Origin: Microbacterium marinilacus | GTDB taxonomy: Bacteria; Actinomycetota; Actinomycetes; Actinomycetales; Microbacteriaceae | Direction of reading: 5' to 3' | NCBI RefSeq assembly: GCF_019753765.1 | Contig: NZ_JAIJZW010000001.1 | Span: 167,127 to 231,126 of the forward strand | DNA length: 64,000 nt | In this document: in pieces, positions 8,521-17,144 of the stretch | How positions within the stretch are numbered: the first letter of the stretch is position 1 | How the letters are laid out: each line of letters begins with the position of its first letter | Translations under genes and position numbers: made by a program | Notes under the pieces: model-generated | Seen by the model: only the letters and a program-made list of their open reading frames with translations | Told to the model about the DNA's origin: nothing | Databases searched by the model: none

Positions 8521-9693
8521 ATGAACGAACGCACCCGCGTCGCGATCGTGGGAGCGGGCCCCGCGGGCCTGCTCCTCGCGCACCTGCTGGATCGGGAGGG
8601 CATCGCGTCGATCGTGATCGACTCGCGCTCCCGGGAGGAGATCGAGTCGACGATCCGTGCCGGCATCCTCGAGCAGGGCACCGTCGAGATCCTGCACGAG
8701 ACCGCGGCCTCGACGCGCGTGCTCGAGGCCGGCACCCGGCACGACGGCATCGAGCTGCGGTTCGCCGGGGCGGGACACCGCATCGACTTCGCGGAGACCG
8801 TCGGGCGGGGCGTCTGGCTGTACCCGCAGCACGAGGTGCTCAAGGACCTGATCGCGGCGCGCCTCGCCGCCGGCCAGGACCTGCGCTTCGGAGTGAGCGC
8901 CGTCGCGCTCGATGACGTCGAGACGTCGCGTCCCCGCGTGATCGCCCGGGGGCCGGGCGGCGAGCGGATCGAGATCGAGGCGGACGTCGTGATCGGCGCC
9001 GACGGCTCTCGCGGCGTGACCCGCGAGGCGGTGACCGGGCCCCACGGCGGGTTCTACCGCGAGTACCCCTTCGCGTGGTTCGGCGTGCTCTGCGAGGCGC
9101 CGCCGTCGGCGGACGAGCTGATCTACAGCAGCTCGCCCGACGGGTTCGCGCTGATCAGCCAGCGCAGCCCGACCGTGCAGCGGATGTACTTCCAGTGCGA
9201 TCCGGACGACGACCCCGCCGCCTACTCCGAGAGCGAGCTCTGGGACGTCCTCCAGTCACGCGTGCCCGGGACGACGCTGCACGAGGGGCCGATATTCCAA
9301 CGCGACGTGCTGCGGTTCCGCAGCTTCGTCGCCCACCAGCTGCGCCGGGGGCGGGCGATCCTCGTGGGCGACGCCGCCCACACCGTCCCGCCGACCGGAG
9401 CCAAGGGCATGAACCTGGCCGTCGCCGACGTCGTCCTGTTGTCCGACGCCCTGCGCGCGCTGCTGCTCGAGGCGGACGAGCGCCCGCTCGACGCCTATCC
9501 GGATCGTGCCCTCGAGCGCATCTGGAAGGCCCAGCACTTCTCGTGGTGGATGACCAGCATGCTGCACGTCGCGCCGGACGCGTCTCCCTTCGATCGGGCG
9601 CGACAGCTCGGCGAGCTGCGCTCCGTCGTCGGCTCCGCGCACGGCCGGGCGTACCTCGCCGAGGCGTACACCGGCTGGCCGCTCGCGCGCTGA
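8521..9693 (+). CDS. pobA: 4-Hydroxybenzoate 3-monooxygenase
   Basis: A flavoprotein hydroxylase turning 4-hydroxybenzoate into protocatechuate with NAD(P)H and O2. The 390-residue length matches PobA. Visible motifs are the FAD-binding VAIVGAGPAGLLLAHLL (6-22), the family signature IRAGILEQGTVE near 46-57, the DG-type VVIGADGSRGVTR near 157, and GDAAHTVPPTGAKGMNLA starting at Gly283. GGAGACGAC precedes the ATG. It follows the IclR gene. Its substrate is the expected product of p-coumarate degradation by the cou-type operon at 14-19.3 kb, which ties the two units together. Confidence 0.93.
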   Translation: MNERTRVAIVGAGPAGLLLAHLLDREGIASIVIDSRSREEIESTIRAGILEQGTVEILHETAASTRVLEAGTRHDGIELRFAGAGHRIDFAETVGRGVWLYPQHEVLKDLIAARLAAGQDLRFGVSAVALDDVETSRPRVIARGPGGERIEIEADVVIGADGSRGVTREAVTGPHGGFYREYPFAWFGVLCEAPPSADELIYSSSPDGFALISQRSPTVQRMYFQCDPDDDPAAYSESELWDVLQSRVPGTTLHEGPIFQRDVLRFRSFVAHQLRRGRAILVGDAAHTVPPTGAKGMNLAVADVVLLSDALRALLLEADERPLDAYPDRALERIWKAQHFSWWMTSMLHVAPDASPFDRARQLGELRSVVGSAHGRAYLAEAYTGWPLAR

Positions 9694-9723
9694 CGCGACG
9701 GGACAGCACCCGCCCGCTTCGGG

Positions 9724-9810
9724 CCGCACCTGCCGCGTGAGACCGCACCTGCCGTGTGAGACCGGGGGTGACGTGGGCGGTGTCGCCCAGCGGATCCGGT
9801 CTCACACGGC
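9724..9810. repeat. Direct and inverted repeats between pobA and the ABC operon
   Basis: CCGCACCTGCCGCGTGAGA (from 9725) recurs 19 bp later with one change (CCGCACCTGCCGTGTGAGA). The second copy leads into GCCGTGTGAGACCGG (9751-9765), which is perfectly inverted at 9796-9810 (CCGGTCTCACACGGC), giving a 15-bp stem with a 30-nt loop. It lies between two convergent genes and probably serves as a two-way terminator, though the repeat structure exceeds what a terminator needs. Confidence 0.6.
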
Positions 9811-9861
9811 GGATGCGGTGTCGCGAGCGGCCGCGCCGCGCGTGCCGGCGGGGCGCGCGGC

Positions 9862-10728
9862 TCAGCCGACCCGGGCGTCGTCCGGGCGGAAGCCGCGCTT
9901 GGCGAGCTGGATCTGCTCGTACACGTGGTGGCGCAGCTCGGTGAAGCGGGGCAGCGCCCGCGTCTCGAGCTGATCGCGCTGGTCCGGCAGGTCGATCACC
10001 AGGTCCTCCTGGATCACGGTCGGCGACGACGAGAGGATGATCACGCGCGAGGCGAGGTACACCGACTCGTCGATGTCGTGCGTGACGAACAGGACCGTGA
10101 CGCCCAGGCGTTCCCGCACCTGCCGCACGAGGTCCTCGAGGTCGGCGCGCGTCTGCGCGTCGACCGCCGCGAAGGGCTCGTCCATGAGCAGCATCTCGGG
10201 CTGGTACGCGATGGCACGGGCGATCGCCACGCGCTGCTGCATGCCGCCCGACAGCTGCCAGGGGTACGAGCGCGGCACGTGCGCCAGCCCGACGCTCTCG
10301 AGCGCCTCGGCGACCAGCTCGGCGCGGCGCGCCTTGGGGACGCCGGCGTTCTTCAGCGGCAGCTCGACGTTGTCGGCCACCCGGAGCCACGGGAACAGCG
10401 AGCGGCCGTACTCCTGGAACACGACCGCCATCTTCTTCGGCGGCCCGGTGACGCGCCTGCCGTCGAGCACCACCTCGCCCTCGGTCGGATCGAGCAGCCC
10501 CGCGATGCACTTCAGAAGCGTGGTCTTCCCCGACCCCGACGGGCCGACGAGGCACGTCAGCTCGTTGCGGCCGAGATCGAACGTGAGGTCGCGCACCGCC
10601 TCGATGTCGCCGCCGTCGGTCTCGTAGACCTTCTTCAGCCCGCGCACCGACAGCAGCGTCTGCTCCGGCGCCAGGGTGCGTCCGCGGCCGGCGACGACCG
10701 CGGCGGGGATGTCGTTCTCAGGAGGCAT
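9862..10728 (-). CDS. ABC importer ATPase, NitT/TauT type
   Basis: The 288-residue ATPase energises the two permeases encoded just upstream in the same operon. It has Walker A LVGPSGSGKTT (about 61-71), Q-loop VFQEYGRSLFPW typical of the nitrate/taurine/aliphatic sulfonate class, signature LSGGMQQR, Walker B MLLMDEPFAAVD, and H-loop VTHDIDES. It is the last gene of the unit and overlaps the preceding permease by 11 bp. Class members import nitrate, sulfonates, thiamine precursors or aromatic acids. The neighbouring cou-like genes suggest hydroxycinnamates. Confidence 0.88.
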   Translation of the reverse strand: MPPENDIPAAVVAGRGRTLAPEQTLLSVRGLKKVYETDGGDIEAVRDLTFDLGRNELTCLVGPSGSGKTTLLKCIAGLLDPTEGEVVLDGRRVTGPPKKMAVVFQEYGRSLFPWLRVADNVELPLKNAGVPKARRAELVAEALESVGLAHVPRSYPWQLSGGMQQRVAIARAIAYQPEMLLMDEPFAAVDAQTRADLEDLVRQVRERLGVTVLFVTHDIDESVYLASRVIILSSSPTVIQEDLVIDLPDQRDQLETRALPRFTELRHHVYEQIQLAKRGFRPDDARVG

Positions 10729-11494
10729 TCTGCAGTTCCTTCAGTCCGTGGTACCAGCGCAGGACGCGGCGCTCGACGAGTTTGAACAGCAGCGAGACCG
10801 CGTAGCCGAGAAGCCCGAGCAGCAGGATGCCGCTCCACATCTGCGGCACCGCGAAGCTGCGCTGCAGCTGGATGATCGAGAAGCCGAGCCCCGACGAGGC
10901 GTAGAGCATCTCGCTGATCACCATGAGGATGATCCCGATGGGCAGGCTCTGCCGCACGCCCGCCAGGATCTGCGGCGCCGCCGAGGGCAGCACCTGGTAC
11001 CGCACGCGGCCGAGGCCGTGGATGCCGTACGAGCGGCTGGTCTCGGTCTGCACGTCGTCCGCCGCGCGGACGCCCTCGATGGTGTTGAGGATGACGGGCC
11101 AGATCGCGCCGAACGCGATCACGGCGATCCGCATGTCGTCGCCGATCCCGATCACGAGCGCGAAGACCGGGATCAGCACCGGGGGCGGGATGGCGCGGAA
11201 GAACTCGAACACCGGCTCGGTGAACGCCCGCAGCGCGCGGCTCAGGCCGACGCCCAGCCCGATCAGCACGCCGAGCACGATGGCGATCGCGGTGCCGGCC
11301 AGGAAGCGTCCGAGGCTCGGCAGCACGTCCGTGAGCAGCCGGTCGCCGATCCAGACCTCGAAGAACTGGCTCACGAGCGGCACGGGCTTGGGTACGAAGA
11401 TGCTGGTGGCGCCGAGCGACGCGATCCACCAGATCGCGATCAGGATCAGCGGGAGCCCGAGCGCGTAGGCCAGGCCGATCAGCGACCGGCGCAT
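10718..11494 (-). CDS. ABC importer permease 2, NitT/TauT type
   Basis: A 258-residue inner-membrane permease starting at the ATG at 11494 (MRRSLIGLAYALGLPLI), whose ATGA overlaps the previous permease stop. It has about six hydrophobic spans and the cytoplasmic EAA-type loop around TSRSYGIHGLGRVRYQVLPSAAPQI, which contacts the ATPase. It pairs with the permease at 11494-12336, so the transporter is a heterodimer, unlike most NitT/TauT systems with one permease gene. The frame is open far upstream, but that part is a shadow of the first permease. Confidence 0.87.
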   Translation of the reverse strand: MRRSLIGLAYALGLPLILIAIWWIASLGATSIFVPKPVPLVSQFFEVWIGDRLLTDVLPSLGRFLAGTAIAIVLGVLIGLGVGLSRALRAFTEPVFEFFRAIPPPVLIPVFALVIGIGDDMRIAVIAFGAIWPVILNTIEGVRAADDVQTETSRSYGIHGLGRVRYQVLPSAAPQILAGVRQSLPIGIILMVISEMLYASSGLGFSIIQLQRSFAVPQMWSGILLLGLLGYAVSLLFKLVERRVLRWYHGLKELQNAS

Positions 11495-12336
11495 CAGGAC
11501 TCTCCTCGCACGGACTGGTGCCAGGAGAGCAGGCGCCGCTCGGCCGTCCGCACGCCGAGGTTGATCACCACGCCCAGCAGTCCGGTGAGGAGCACCAGCG
11601 CGTAGGTGGAGGCGTACAGGCCCGCGTCCTTCGCGAGGCCCGCCTGCTTGCCGACCCCCGGGGTGCCGATCACGAGCTCGGCGGTGATCGCCAGGATCAG
11701 CGCGACGGCGGCCGCGAGGCGGAAGCCCGTGAGCAGGTAAGGGAGCATCGTCGGGAACACCACGTCGCGCACGCGCTGCCACCACGAGAAGCCGTAGCTG
11801 CGCGCGGTGCTCATGGCGACCGCGTCGACGTCCGCGACGCCGTAGAGCACCTGGATGAAGATCTGCCAGAACGCGCCGTACGTGATGATCAGGAGGCTCT
11901 GCTGCAGCGGCACCGCGAACGCGAGCACGGCCAGCGGGATGAGCGCCACGGACGGGATCGGCCGCAGGAACTCGACGGTCGACCGCGTGGCGCGCGACAG
12001 GAACGGCGACAGGCCGATCACGATGCCGAGCGGCACTGCCAGCACCAGGGCGAGGAGCATGCCGAGCGCCCACGACCACAGGGTCTGGCCCACCGCGACC
12101 CAGGTGCCGGTGAGCGCGGCGTTCGCCCCGAACGTCACGAGCACCTCGGAGGCCGGCGGCAGGTAGGTCGGGTTCACGGCGCCGGTGCGCGAGGCGATCT
12201 CCCAGATCAGCAGGAAGGTCAGGATGCCGGCGAGCCCGAGGAGCAGGCGGCGGGGACGGAACCGCCGCCGCCTGCGTCGGGCCTGGGCCACGGCGACCGT
12301 GCGGGTGATCGTGTCGTGGGGTGCGGGGGAGGTCAT
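11494..12336 (-). CDS. ABC importer permease 1, NitT/TauT type
   Basis: A 280-residue permease of the BPD_transp_1 family. A basic N-terminal tail (RRRRRRFRPRR) precedes a membrane span near 32-48, and the EAA loop appears at STARSYGFSWWQRVRDVVFPTMLPYL. It is translated after the binding-protein gene (34-bp gap) and overlaps the second permease by one codon position. The two permeases differ enough in sequence to be old paralogues, not a recent duplication. Substrate inference as for the operon: an aromatic or sulfonate-like organic anion. Confidence 0.88.
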   Translation of the reverse strand: MTSPAPHDTITRTVAVAQARRRRRRFRPRRLLLGLAGILTFLLIWEIASRTGAVNPTYLPPASEVLVTFGANAALTGTWVAVGQTLWSWALGMLLALVLAVPLGIVIGLSPFLSRATRSTVEFLRPIPSVALIPLAVLAFAVPLQQSLLIITYGAFWQIFIQVLYGVADVDAVAMSTARSYGFSWWQRVRDVVFPTMLPYLLTGFRLAAAVALILAITAELVIGTPGVGKQAGLAKDAGLYASTYALVLLTGLLGVVINLGVRTAERRLLSWHQSVRGES

Positions 12337-12370
12337 CGGATCGGGCCTCGGGTCTGGCGCGCTCGCGCGG

Positions 12371-13369
12371 TCAGTCGAGGATGACCGTCTCGAGGTCCGG
12401 CGCGCTCGTCAGGAACTCGAACTTCTGCGCCAGGTCGCTGAGGTCGGCGATCAGCTGCGGGTCGAGCTCGGCGTCCAGGCGCTCGAGGCGCAGGTCGGCG
12501 GCCGCGGCCTCGGGCATGCCCGTGAACTCGGAGATGGTCTGGCCGAATCCCTCACGGTCCTCGGTGGCGGCGGCGAGCGTCTCGGACACGGCGCCGCGCC
12601 ACGCCTCCAGCAGCTCCGCGTCCTCGCCCACGGCGCCGGACGTGAAGGTGACCATGGTCGGCAGGCCGGGGATCGTCTCCTGGTTGGGGTGCCCCACGAC
12701 CGTGTACGTGTCGGGGTCGGCGAGCGCGGCGGACAGGAACGGCTCGGGGATCCAGACCGCGTCGACGTTGCCGCCGTCGAGCTGGGCGAGCGCGTCCGGG
12801 AACGCCACCTCGATGTACTCCACGGCGCTCGGGTCGCCGCCGTCCTGCTCCACCGCCTCGTCGATCGTCAGGTCGCCCTGCGTCTTCACGGCGTTGACCG
12901 ACACCTTCTTGCCCTCGAGGTCGGACCACGACTCGATGCCCTCCCCGGCGCGGGCGACGACGGCGTTGATGTCGTCGCCCTCGGCCAGCGAGAACGAGTA
13001 GCCGGAAGCGATCCGGACGTCGACGCCCTGGCTCGCCGCGGTGAGCACGGACAGCGGGTTGCCGACGCCGAAGTCGTACTGGCCGGTGGAGACGGCCGGC
13101 AGCATGGCGGCGCCGCCCTGGGCCATCTGCACCGTGACGTCGAGGCCGTGCTCCTCGAAGATGCCCTCGTCGATGCCGTACTGCACCGCCGCGGCGGGCG
13201 CGATGGCGAGCAGCCCGACCGTGATCGGGGTGAGGTCGCCGCCGCCCTCGGCGGCCGGCGCGGTCTCGGTCTCGGCGGGGCCGCTGGGGGAGCCGCTGCT
13301 GCACGCGGCGAGGGAGAGGACGCCGACCGTGGCGAGGGCGGCGGCGGAGAAGATGCGGGTGCGGGACAT
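12371..13369 (-). CDS. ABC importer substrate-binding lipoprotein, NMT1/SsuA-like
   Basis: A 332-residue secreted lipoprotein with a type II signal peptide and lipobox LAAC (Cys23). The mature part has the NitT/TauT binding-protein pattern: LLAIAPAAAVQYGIDEGIFEEHGLDVTV near the start, then a hinge with LEGKKVSVNAVKTQGDLTIDEAV and WIPEPFLSAAL. It captures the ligand outside the cell for the two permeases and ATPase that follow. It lies 136 bp downstream of the MarR gene on the same strand. A 5' hairpin holds its Shine-Dalgarno sequence in the loop. Confidence 0.88.
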   Translation of the reverse strand: MSRTRIFSAAALATVGVLSLAACSSGSPSGPAETETAPAAEGGGDLTPITVGLLAIAPAAAVQYGIDEGIFEEHGLDVTVQMAQGGAAMLPAVSTGQYDFGVGNPLSVLTAASQGVDVRIASGYSFSLAEGDDINAVVARAGEGIESWSDLEGKKVSVNAVKTQGDLTIDEAVEQDGGDPSAVEYIEVAFPDALAQLDGGNVDAVWIPEPFLSAALADPDTYTVVGHPNQETIPGLPTMVTFTSGAVGEDAELLEAWRGAVSETLAAATEDREGFGQTISEFTGMPEAAAADLRLERLDAELDPQLIADLSDLAQKFEFLTSAPDLETVILD

Positions 13370-13373
13370 GATG

Positions 13374-13397
13374 CTCAGTTACTCCTTTGTGACTGAG
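13374..13397 (-). promoter_or_regulatory. Leader hairpin with the SD of the binding protein in its loop
   Basis: On the transcript, CTCAGTCAC pairs with GTAACTGAG (8 of 9 pairs) around the loop AAAGGA. The loop holds the only good Shine-Dalgarno of the binding-protein gene, about a dozen bases before its ATG. Such an arrangement could tune translation. It may also be chance, since arms are short. Confidence 0.35.
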
Positions 13398-13505
13398 GGA
13401 GCGCCGGGTCGGCGCGGGATGGCCTCAGTGAACACCGAGCCGTTGAGGAAGTCAATGGTTGCGAATGTCACGGGACTGCATCGTCCGGCCGGGGAGGAGA
13501 ACCGG

Positions 13506-13946
13506 TCAGGCGGCGAAGGCGAGACGCATCAGCAGCTCGCGCAGCTGCTGACGCTCGGCGTCGTCCAGCACGTCGAGCGTCTCCTCCTCGCTCTCGCGCA
13601 CCGCCAGTGCCGCCGCGGCGTGGGTGCGGCGGCCGTCGTCGGTGGCGACGATGACCTTCGCGCGGCGATCGTTCTCGTCGGGCTCGCGCGCCACGAGGCC
13701 TCGTTGCTGCAGATCGTCGACGAGCGCCACGACCTGGCTGGGGTCGAGCCAGAGGTACTCGGCGATGTCGCGCTGCGACAGGCGGGCCTCGGCGACGGCG
13801 AGCGCGAGCACCGAGTACGACCGCACCCGGAGTCCGTGCGCCGCCAGCGCGTCGTGCGTCGCGGCGAGGGAGCGGGCGTTGGCGCGCGCCATCAGGAACG
13901 CGGTGTCGTCCACGAGAGGCAGGTGTGCGCGCAGCTCGCTGTTCAT
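13506..13946 (-). CDS. couR: MarR-family repressor of the hydroxycinnamate operon
   Basis: A 146-residue MarR protein from the ATG at 13946 (MNSELRAHLPLVDDTAFLMAR). Winged-HTH residues are LSQRDIAEYLWLDPSQVVALVDDLQQRGLVAREPDENDRRAKVI. An upstream in-frame start at 13991 would include the operator and is unlikely. It is divergent from the five-gene SDR-to-ligase operon and a strong dyad lies between them. In Rhodococcus CouR and Corynebacterium PhdR the same MarR-plus-pathway arrangement responds to hydroxycinnamoyl-CoA thioesters. That effector is inferred here. Confidence 0.78.
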   Translation of the reverse strand: MNSELRAHLPLVDDTAFLMARANARSLAATHDALAAHGLRVRSYSVLALAVAEARLSQRDIAEYLWLDPSQVVALVDDLQQRGLVAREPDENDRRAKVIVATDDGRRTHAAAALAVRESEEETLDVLDDAERQQLRELLMRLAFAA

Positions 13947-13967
13947 ATCGGGGACTGTAGCAAAGTG

Positions 13968-13992
13968 GATGAAATCAATCGTTGACATCATC
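13968..13992. promoter_or_regulatory. Operator-like dyad for the MarR (CouR-type) repressor
   Basis: An imperfect 25-bp dyad: GATGAAATCAA (13968-13978), centre TCG, then TTGACATCATC (13982-13992), with 9 of 11 positions symmetric and a perfect core TCAATCGTTGA. It lies 22 bp outside the MarR start and 43 bp upstream of the SDR start, so one bound dimer could control both directions. Confidence 0.6.
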
Positions 13993-14034
13993 AAGAGTCT
14001 GCGCTTCGATGATCCCGATCGAAGGAGATTACCC

Positions 14035-14958
14035 ATGACGCTCACCGGCAAGGTCGCCATCGTCACCGGATCGGGCCGCGGGCTCGGCCTCGCCTACGCC
14101 CAGGAGCTCGCCCGCCAGGGAGCCTCCGTCGTCGTGAACGACGTGGTCGAGTCCGCCGCCGACGCCGCGGTCCGCGCCATCGCCGACGCAGGCGGCGCCG
14201 CCACCGCGGTCGTCGCACCGGTCGGCCCGACCGAGACCGCGAAGCAGCTCGTCGACGCGGCCTTCGAGACCTATGGGCGACTCGACATCGTCGTCACGAA
14301 CGCCGGCGTGCTGCGCGACACCGTGCTGTGGAAGATGAGCGACGACGACTTCGACACCGTGATCGGCGTGCATCTGCGCGGCACCTTCACGATCGTCCGC
14401 GAGGCGGCGATCCGCCTGCGCGAGCAGGGGGAGGGCGGCCGGATCATCGCGATCGGCTCGCCCACCGGCCAGCGAGGCAACTTCGGTCAGACCAACTACG
14501 CCGCCGCGAAGGCCGGCATCGTCGGGATGGTGCGCACCTGGGCCCTCGAGCTGAAGCGGGCGAGCATCACGGCCAACGCGGTCATCCCCGTCGCGGCGAC
14601 CGCGATGACCGCGACCGTGCCGTACTTCGCCTCCGCCGTCGCGGCCGACGAGAAGGGCGAGCCCATGCCGCGGTTCTTCCGCCACGACCTCGGCTTCGGC
14701 ACGGCGGCCGACGTCGCCGGCCTGGTCGCGTTCCTCGCGTCGGACGAGGCCGCGGGGGTGACGGGACAGGCGATCGGCGTGGGCGGCGACCGGCTGCAGC
14801 TCTGGTCGCACCCCGAGCCGGTCGCGACGGCCTACCGGGAGGGCGGCTGGACGTACGACGCCCTGGTGGAGTCCTTCGCCGCCGAGGTCGGCGAGCTGCA
14901 GTCGCTGGGAGAGACCTTCCCGCCCCTGCCCGACGAGCTGCAGCCGCCGCAGGCCTGA
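14035..14958 (+). CDS. couO: Short-chain dehydrogenase, beta-hydroxyacyl-CoA oxidising (CouO/PhdB-like)
   Basis: A 307-residue classical SDR. It has the cofactor motif TGSGRGLG (about 10-17), NAG near 91, the active Ser in IIAIGSPTG and YAAAK. The start GLGLAYAQELARQGASVVVND resembles the dehydrogenase domain of multifunctional enzyme 2, which oxidises 3-hydroxyacyl-CoA. A strong GAAGGAG precedes the ATG. It is first in the operon after the MarR operator. With the MaoC hydratase and ligase it fits the step from beta-hydroxy to beta-keto aryl-propionyl-CoA in the cou/phd pathway. The C-terminal 50 residues extend past the SDR core. Confidence 0.8.
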   Translation: MTLTGKVAIVTGSGRGLGLAYAQELARQGASVVVNDVVESAADAAVRAIADAGGAATAVVAPVGPTETAKQLVDAAFETYGRLDIVVTNAGVLRDTVLWKMSDDDFDTVIGVHLRGTFTIVREAAIRLREQGEGGRIIAIGSPTGQRGNFGQTNYAAAKAGIVGMVRTWALELKRASITANAVIPVAATAMTATVPYFASAVAADEKGEPMPRFFRHDLGFGTAADVAGLVAFLASDEAAGVTGQAIGVGGDRLQLWSHPEPVATAYREGGWTYDALVESFAAEVGELQSLGETFPPLPDELQPPQA

Positions 14959-14971
14959 TCGGACCGCCGAC

Positions 14972-15856
14972 ATGACGCGCTACGAGCCCGCGATCGACTT
15001 GGACGCCATCGAGGCGATCGACAGCCATGTGCACATCGAGGTCGACGGACACGGGCGCTCGTCGCTGCCGCCCGACCTTCAGGACGCCGCGAGCCGATAC
15101 TTCCGAGCCGACGGCCCGCGGCCCGACCTGGACGGCGTGGCGGCGTACTACCGCGAACGGCGGATGGCGGCGGTGGTGTTCACCGTCGACGCCACGACCA
15201 ACCTCGGCCAGGCGCCGATCTCGAGCGCCGAGATCGCCGAGGGCGCGGCACGCAACAACGACGTGCTGATCCCGTTCGGCTCGGTCGACCCGAACCGGCC
15301 GGACGCGCTCGACGAGATGCGACGGCTGCTCGAGGACCACGGGGTGCGCGGCTTCAAGTTCCACCCGACGGTGCAGGGATTCGACCCGGGCGAGGAGCGC
15401 TTCCACGACGTCTACGCTCTGCTGCAGGACGCGGGCGTCCCCGCGCTCTTCCACACCGGCCAGACCGGGATCGGCGCCGGCATGCCCGGTGGGCGGGGCC
15501 TCCGGCTCGCGCTGTCGAACCCCATGCTGCTCGACGGGGTCGCCGCGGCCTTCCCGACGCTGCAGATCGTGATGGCGCACCCGTCCGTGCCCTGGCAGGA
15601 CGAGGCGCTCTCGGTCGCGACGCACAAGCACTCGACGTGGATCGACCTGTCGGGATGGAGCCCGAAGTACTTCCCGGCCGAGCTCGTGCGGCACGCCAAC
15701 TCGCTGCTGCGCGATCGGGTGCTGTTCGGCTCCGACTTCCCGCTCCTCACCCCGGATCGCTGGATGCGGGACGCCGAGGCCGTCGGGCTCTTCAAGCCCG
15801 AGGTGGTGCCCGGCATCATGAAGGACAACGCCGCCCGCCTGCTGGGGCTCTCGTGA
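14972..15856 (+). CDS. couH: Amidohydrolase, aryl beta-ketoacyl-CoA hydrolase (CouH/PhdE-like)
   Basis: A 294-residue amidohydrolase_2 protein with metal ligands IDSHVHIE (His19, His21), GFKFHPTVQGFDPG, LFHTGQTG, MAHPSVPWQ and FGSDFPLL. The family includes ACMSD and resorcylate decarboxylases, so sequence alone would allow a decarboxylase. The partners decide: in actinobacterial hydroxycinnamate clusters an enzyme of this family hydrolyses 4-hydroxyphenyl-beta-ketoacyl-CoA to 4-hydroxybenzoate and acetyl-CoA instead of using a thiolase. It follows the SDR by 13 bp, and no thiolase gene is present. Confidence 0.78.
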   Translation: MTRYEPAIDLDAIEAIDSHVHIEVDGHGRSSLPPDLQDAASRYFRADGPRPDLDGVAAYYRERRMAAVVFTVDATTNLGQAPISSAEIAEGAARNNDVLIPFGSVDPNRPDALDEMRRLLEDHGVRGFKFHPTVQGFDPGEERFHDVYALLQDAGVPALFHTGQTGIGAGMPGGRGLRLALSNPMLLDGVAAAFPTLQIVMAHPSVPWQDEALSVATHKHSTWIDLSGWSPKYFPAELVRHANSLLRDRVLFGSDFPLLTPDRWMRDAEAVGLFKPEVVPGIMKDNAARLLGLS

Positions 15857-15893
15857 GAGCCAGCCTCGCGCACGGCGCATTCGGGAGGACGCG

Positions 15894-17090
15894 ATGACCG
15901 ACGGGGATTCCTCGACGACCGTCGACGCCGTGCTGGAGCGCTACGGCTTCGCGGAGCGCCACCTCAGCGCGGCCGCCCGAGCGGCGCTCGACGGCCTGTC
16001 GGCCACCCTGCGGCGCGACATCGTGCCGCTCATGGCCGATGCGTGGGAGCGCGCCGTGATGCCGGACGCCGTGCTCGACGCACTGGTGCCGCTGCGGCTG
16101 ATGGACCCCGAGGGGGTGGCGGTCGAGGAGGCCGACTCGAGCACGTTCTCGGGCTTCCGCTGCCTCACGCTCGCCCGAGCCGACGTCTCGGTCGCGACCG
16201 CGTACACCGCCCAGGCGGGGCTGTTCCGCACCGCCATCCGGTACGGCGGCTCAGCCGAGCAGGCGGCGCGGTGGGATCCGCTGGTGCGCTCCTTCGAGAT
16301 GAGGGGGGCCTTCTGCCTCACCGAGCCCGATCACGGCTCCGACATCGCCGGAGGGCTGGCCACGCGGGCGCGGCGGGAGGGCGACACGTGGACCATCGAC
16401 GGCGAGAAGCGATGGATCGGCGGCGCCGCCACCGCGGACGTCCTCGCCGTCTTCGCACGCGACGACGCCGACGGACGGATCAAGGCCTTCCTCGTCGACA
16501 GGAACGCCCCCGGCGTCGATGTCCGGGGCATCCGCGGCAAGGTGTCGCTGCGTCCCATGCAGAACACCCACATCGTGCTGCGCGGCGTCCGCGTGGAGGA
16601 GGACAGGCGTCTCCATGGGGTCGAGTCGTGGCGCGACGTCGCCGCGCTCCTGCGTCGCATGCGCTCGGACGTCGCGTGGATCGCGACGGGGCTGCAGGCC
16701 GGTGCCCTCGACGCCGCCCTGACGTACACGGCGCGTCGCGAGCAGTTCGGGCGTGCGCTCGGGGGCTTCCAGCTCGTGCAGGAGAAGCTCGCCCGGATGC
16801 TCGGCAACGTCACCTCGTCGCTCGCCCTCGTCACCGCGCTGTCCGCCCGGCAGGACGCCGGCGTGTGGAGCGACGAGAACTCCGCGCTGGCGAAGATGGT
16901 CACCGCCGAGCGTGCGCGCGAGACGGCAGCGCTCGCCCGGGAGGTGCTGGGCGGCAACGGGCTGCTGCTCGAGCACGACGCCGCCCGGTTCTTCGCCGAC
17001 GCCGAGGCCGTCTACTCGTACGAGGGCACCCACGAGATCAACGCGCTCATCGTCGGACGCTCGCTCACGGGGGCCTCCGCCTTCGCCTGA
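15894..17090 (+). CDS. Acyl-CoA dehydrogenase of the hydroxycinnamate operon
   Basis: A 398-residue FAD enzyme closest in pattern to glutaryl-CoA dehydrogenases. Visible signatures are AFCLTEPDHGSDIAG (flavin/substrate), KRWIGGAATADVLAVFAR, R(R)EQFGRALGGFQLVQEKLA, and YEGTHEIN carrying the catalytic base Glu377. It lies in mid-operon between the amidohydrolase and MaoC genes. The likely role is desaturation of dihydro-hydroxycinnamoyl-CoA (aryl-propionyl-CoA), letting the pathway take phenylpropionates as well as cinnamates. CouN in Rhodococcus may correspond. The substrate is inferred from neighbours. Confidence 0.8.
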   Translation: MTDGDSSTTVDAVLERYGFAERHLSAAARAALDGLSATLRRDIVPLMADAWERAVMPDAVLDALVPLRLMDPEGVAVEEADSSTFSGFRCLTLARADVSVATAYTAQAGLFRTAIRYGGSAEQAARWDPLVRSFEMRGAFCLTEPDHGSDIAGGLATRARREGDTWTIDGEKRWIGGAATADVLAVFARDDADGRIKAFLVDRNAPGVDVRGIRGKVSLRPMQNTHIVLRGVRVEEDRRLHGVESWRDVAALLRRMRSDVAWIATGLQAGALDAALTYTARREQFGRALGGFQLVQEKLARMLGNVTSSLALVTALSARQDAGVWSDENSALAKMVTAERARETAALAREVLGGNGLLLEHDAARFFADAEAVYSYEGTHEINALIVGRSLTGASAFA

Positions 17091-17144
17091 GCACGCCGCC
17101 GCGCACCACCACCACGCACCACCGCCACGCACCCGGAGGAGAAC

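Noticed and set aside
14972..15856. 2-Pyrone-4,6-dicarboxylate lactonase (LigI) or 4-oxalomesaconate hydratase (LigJ)
   Set aside because: Same superfamily and size, but the motifs and neighbours (SDR, MaoC, ligase, MarR) match the aryl beta-ketoacyl-CoA hydrolase of cou/phd clusters, and galB already supplies the hydratase.
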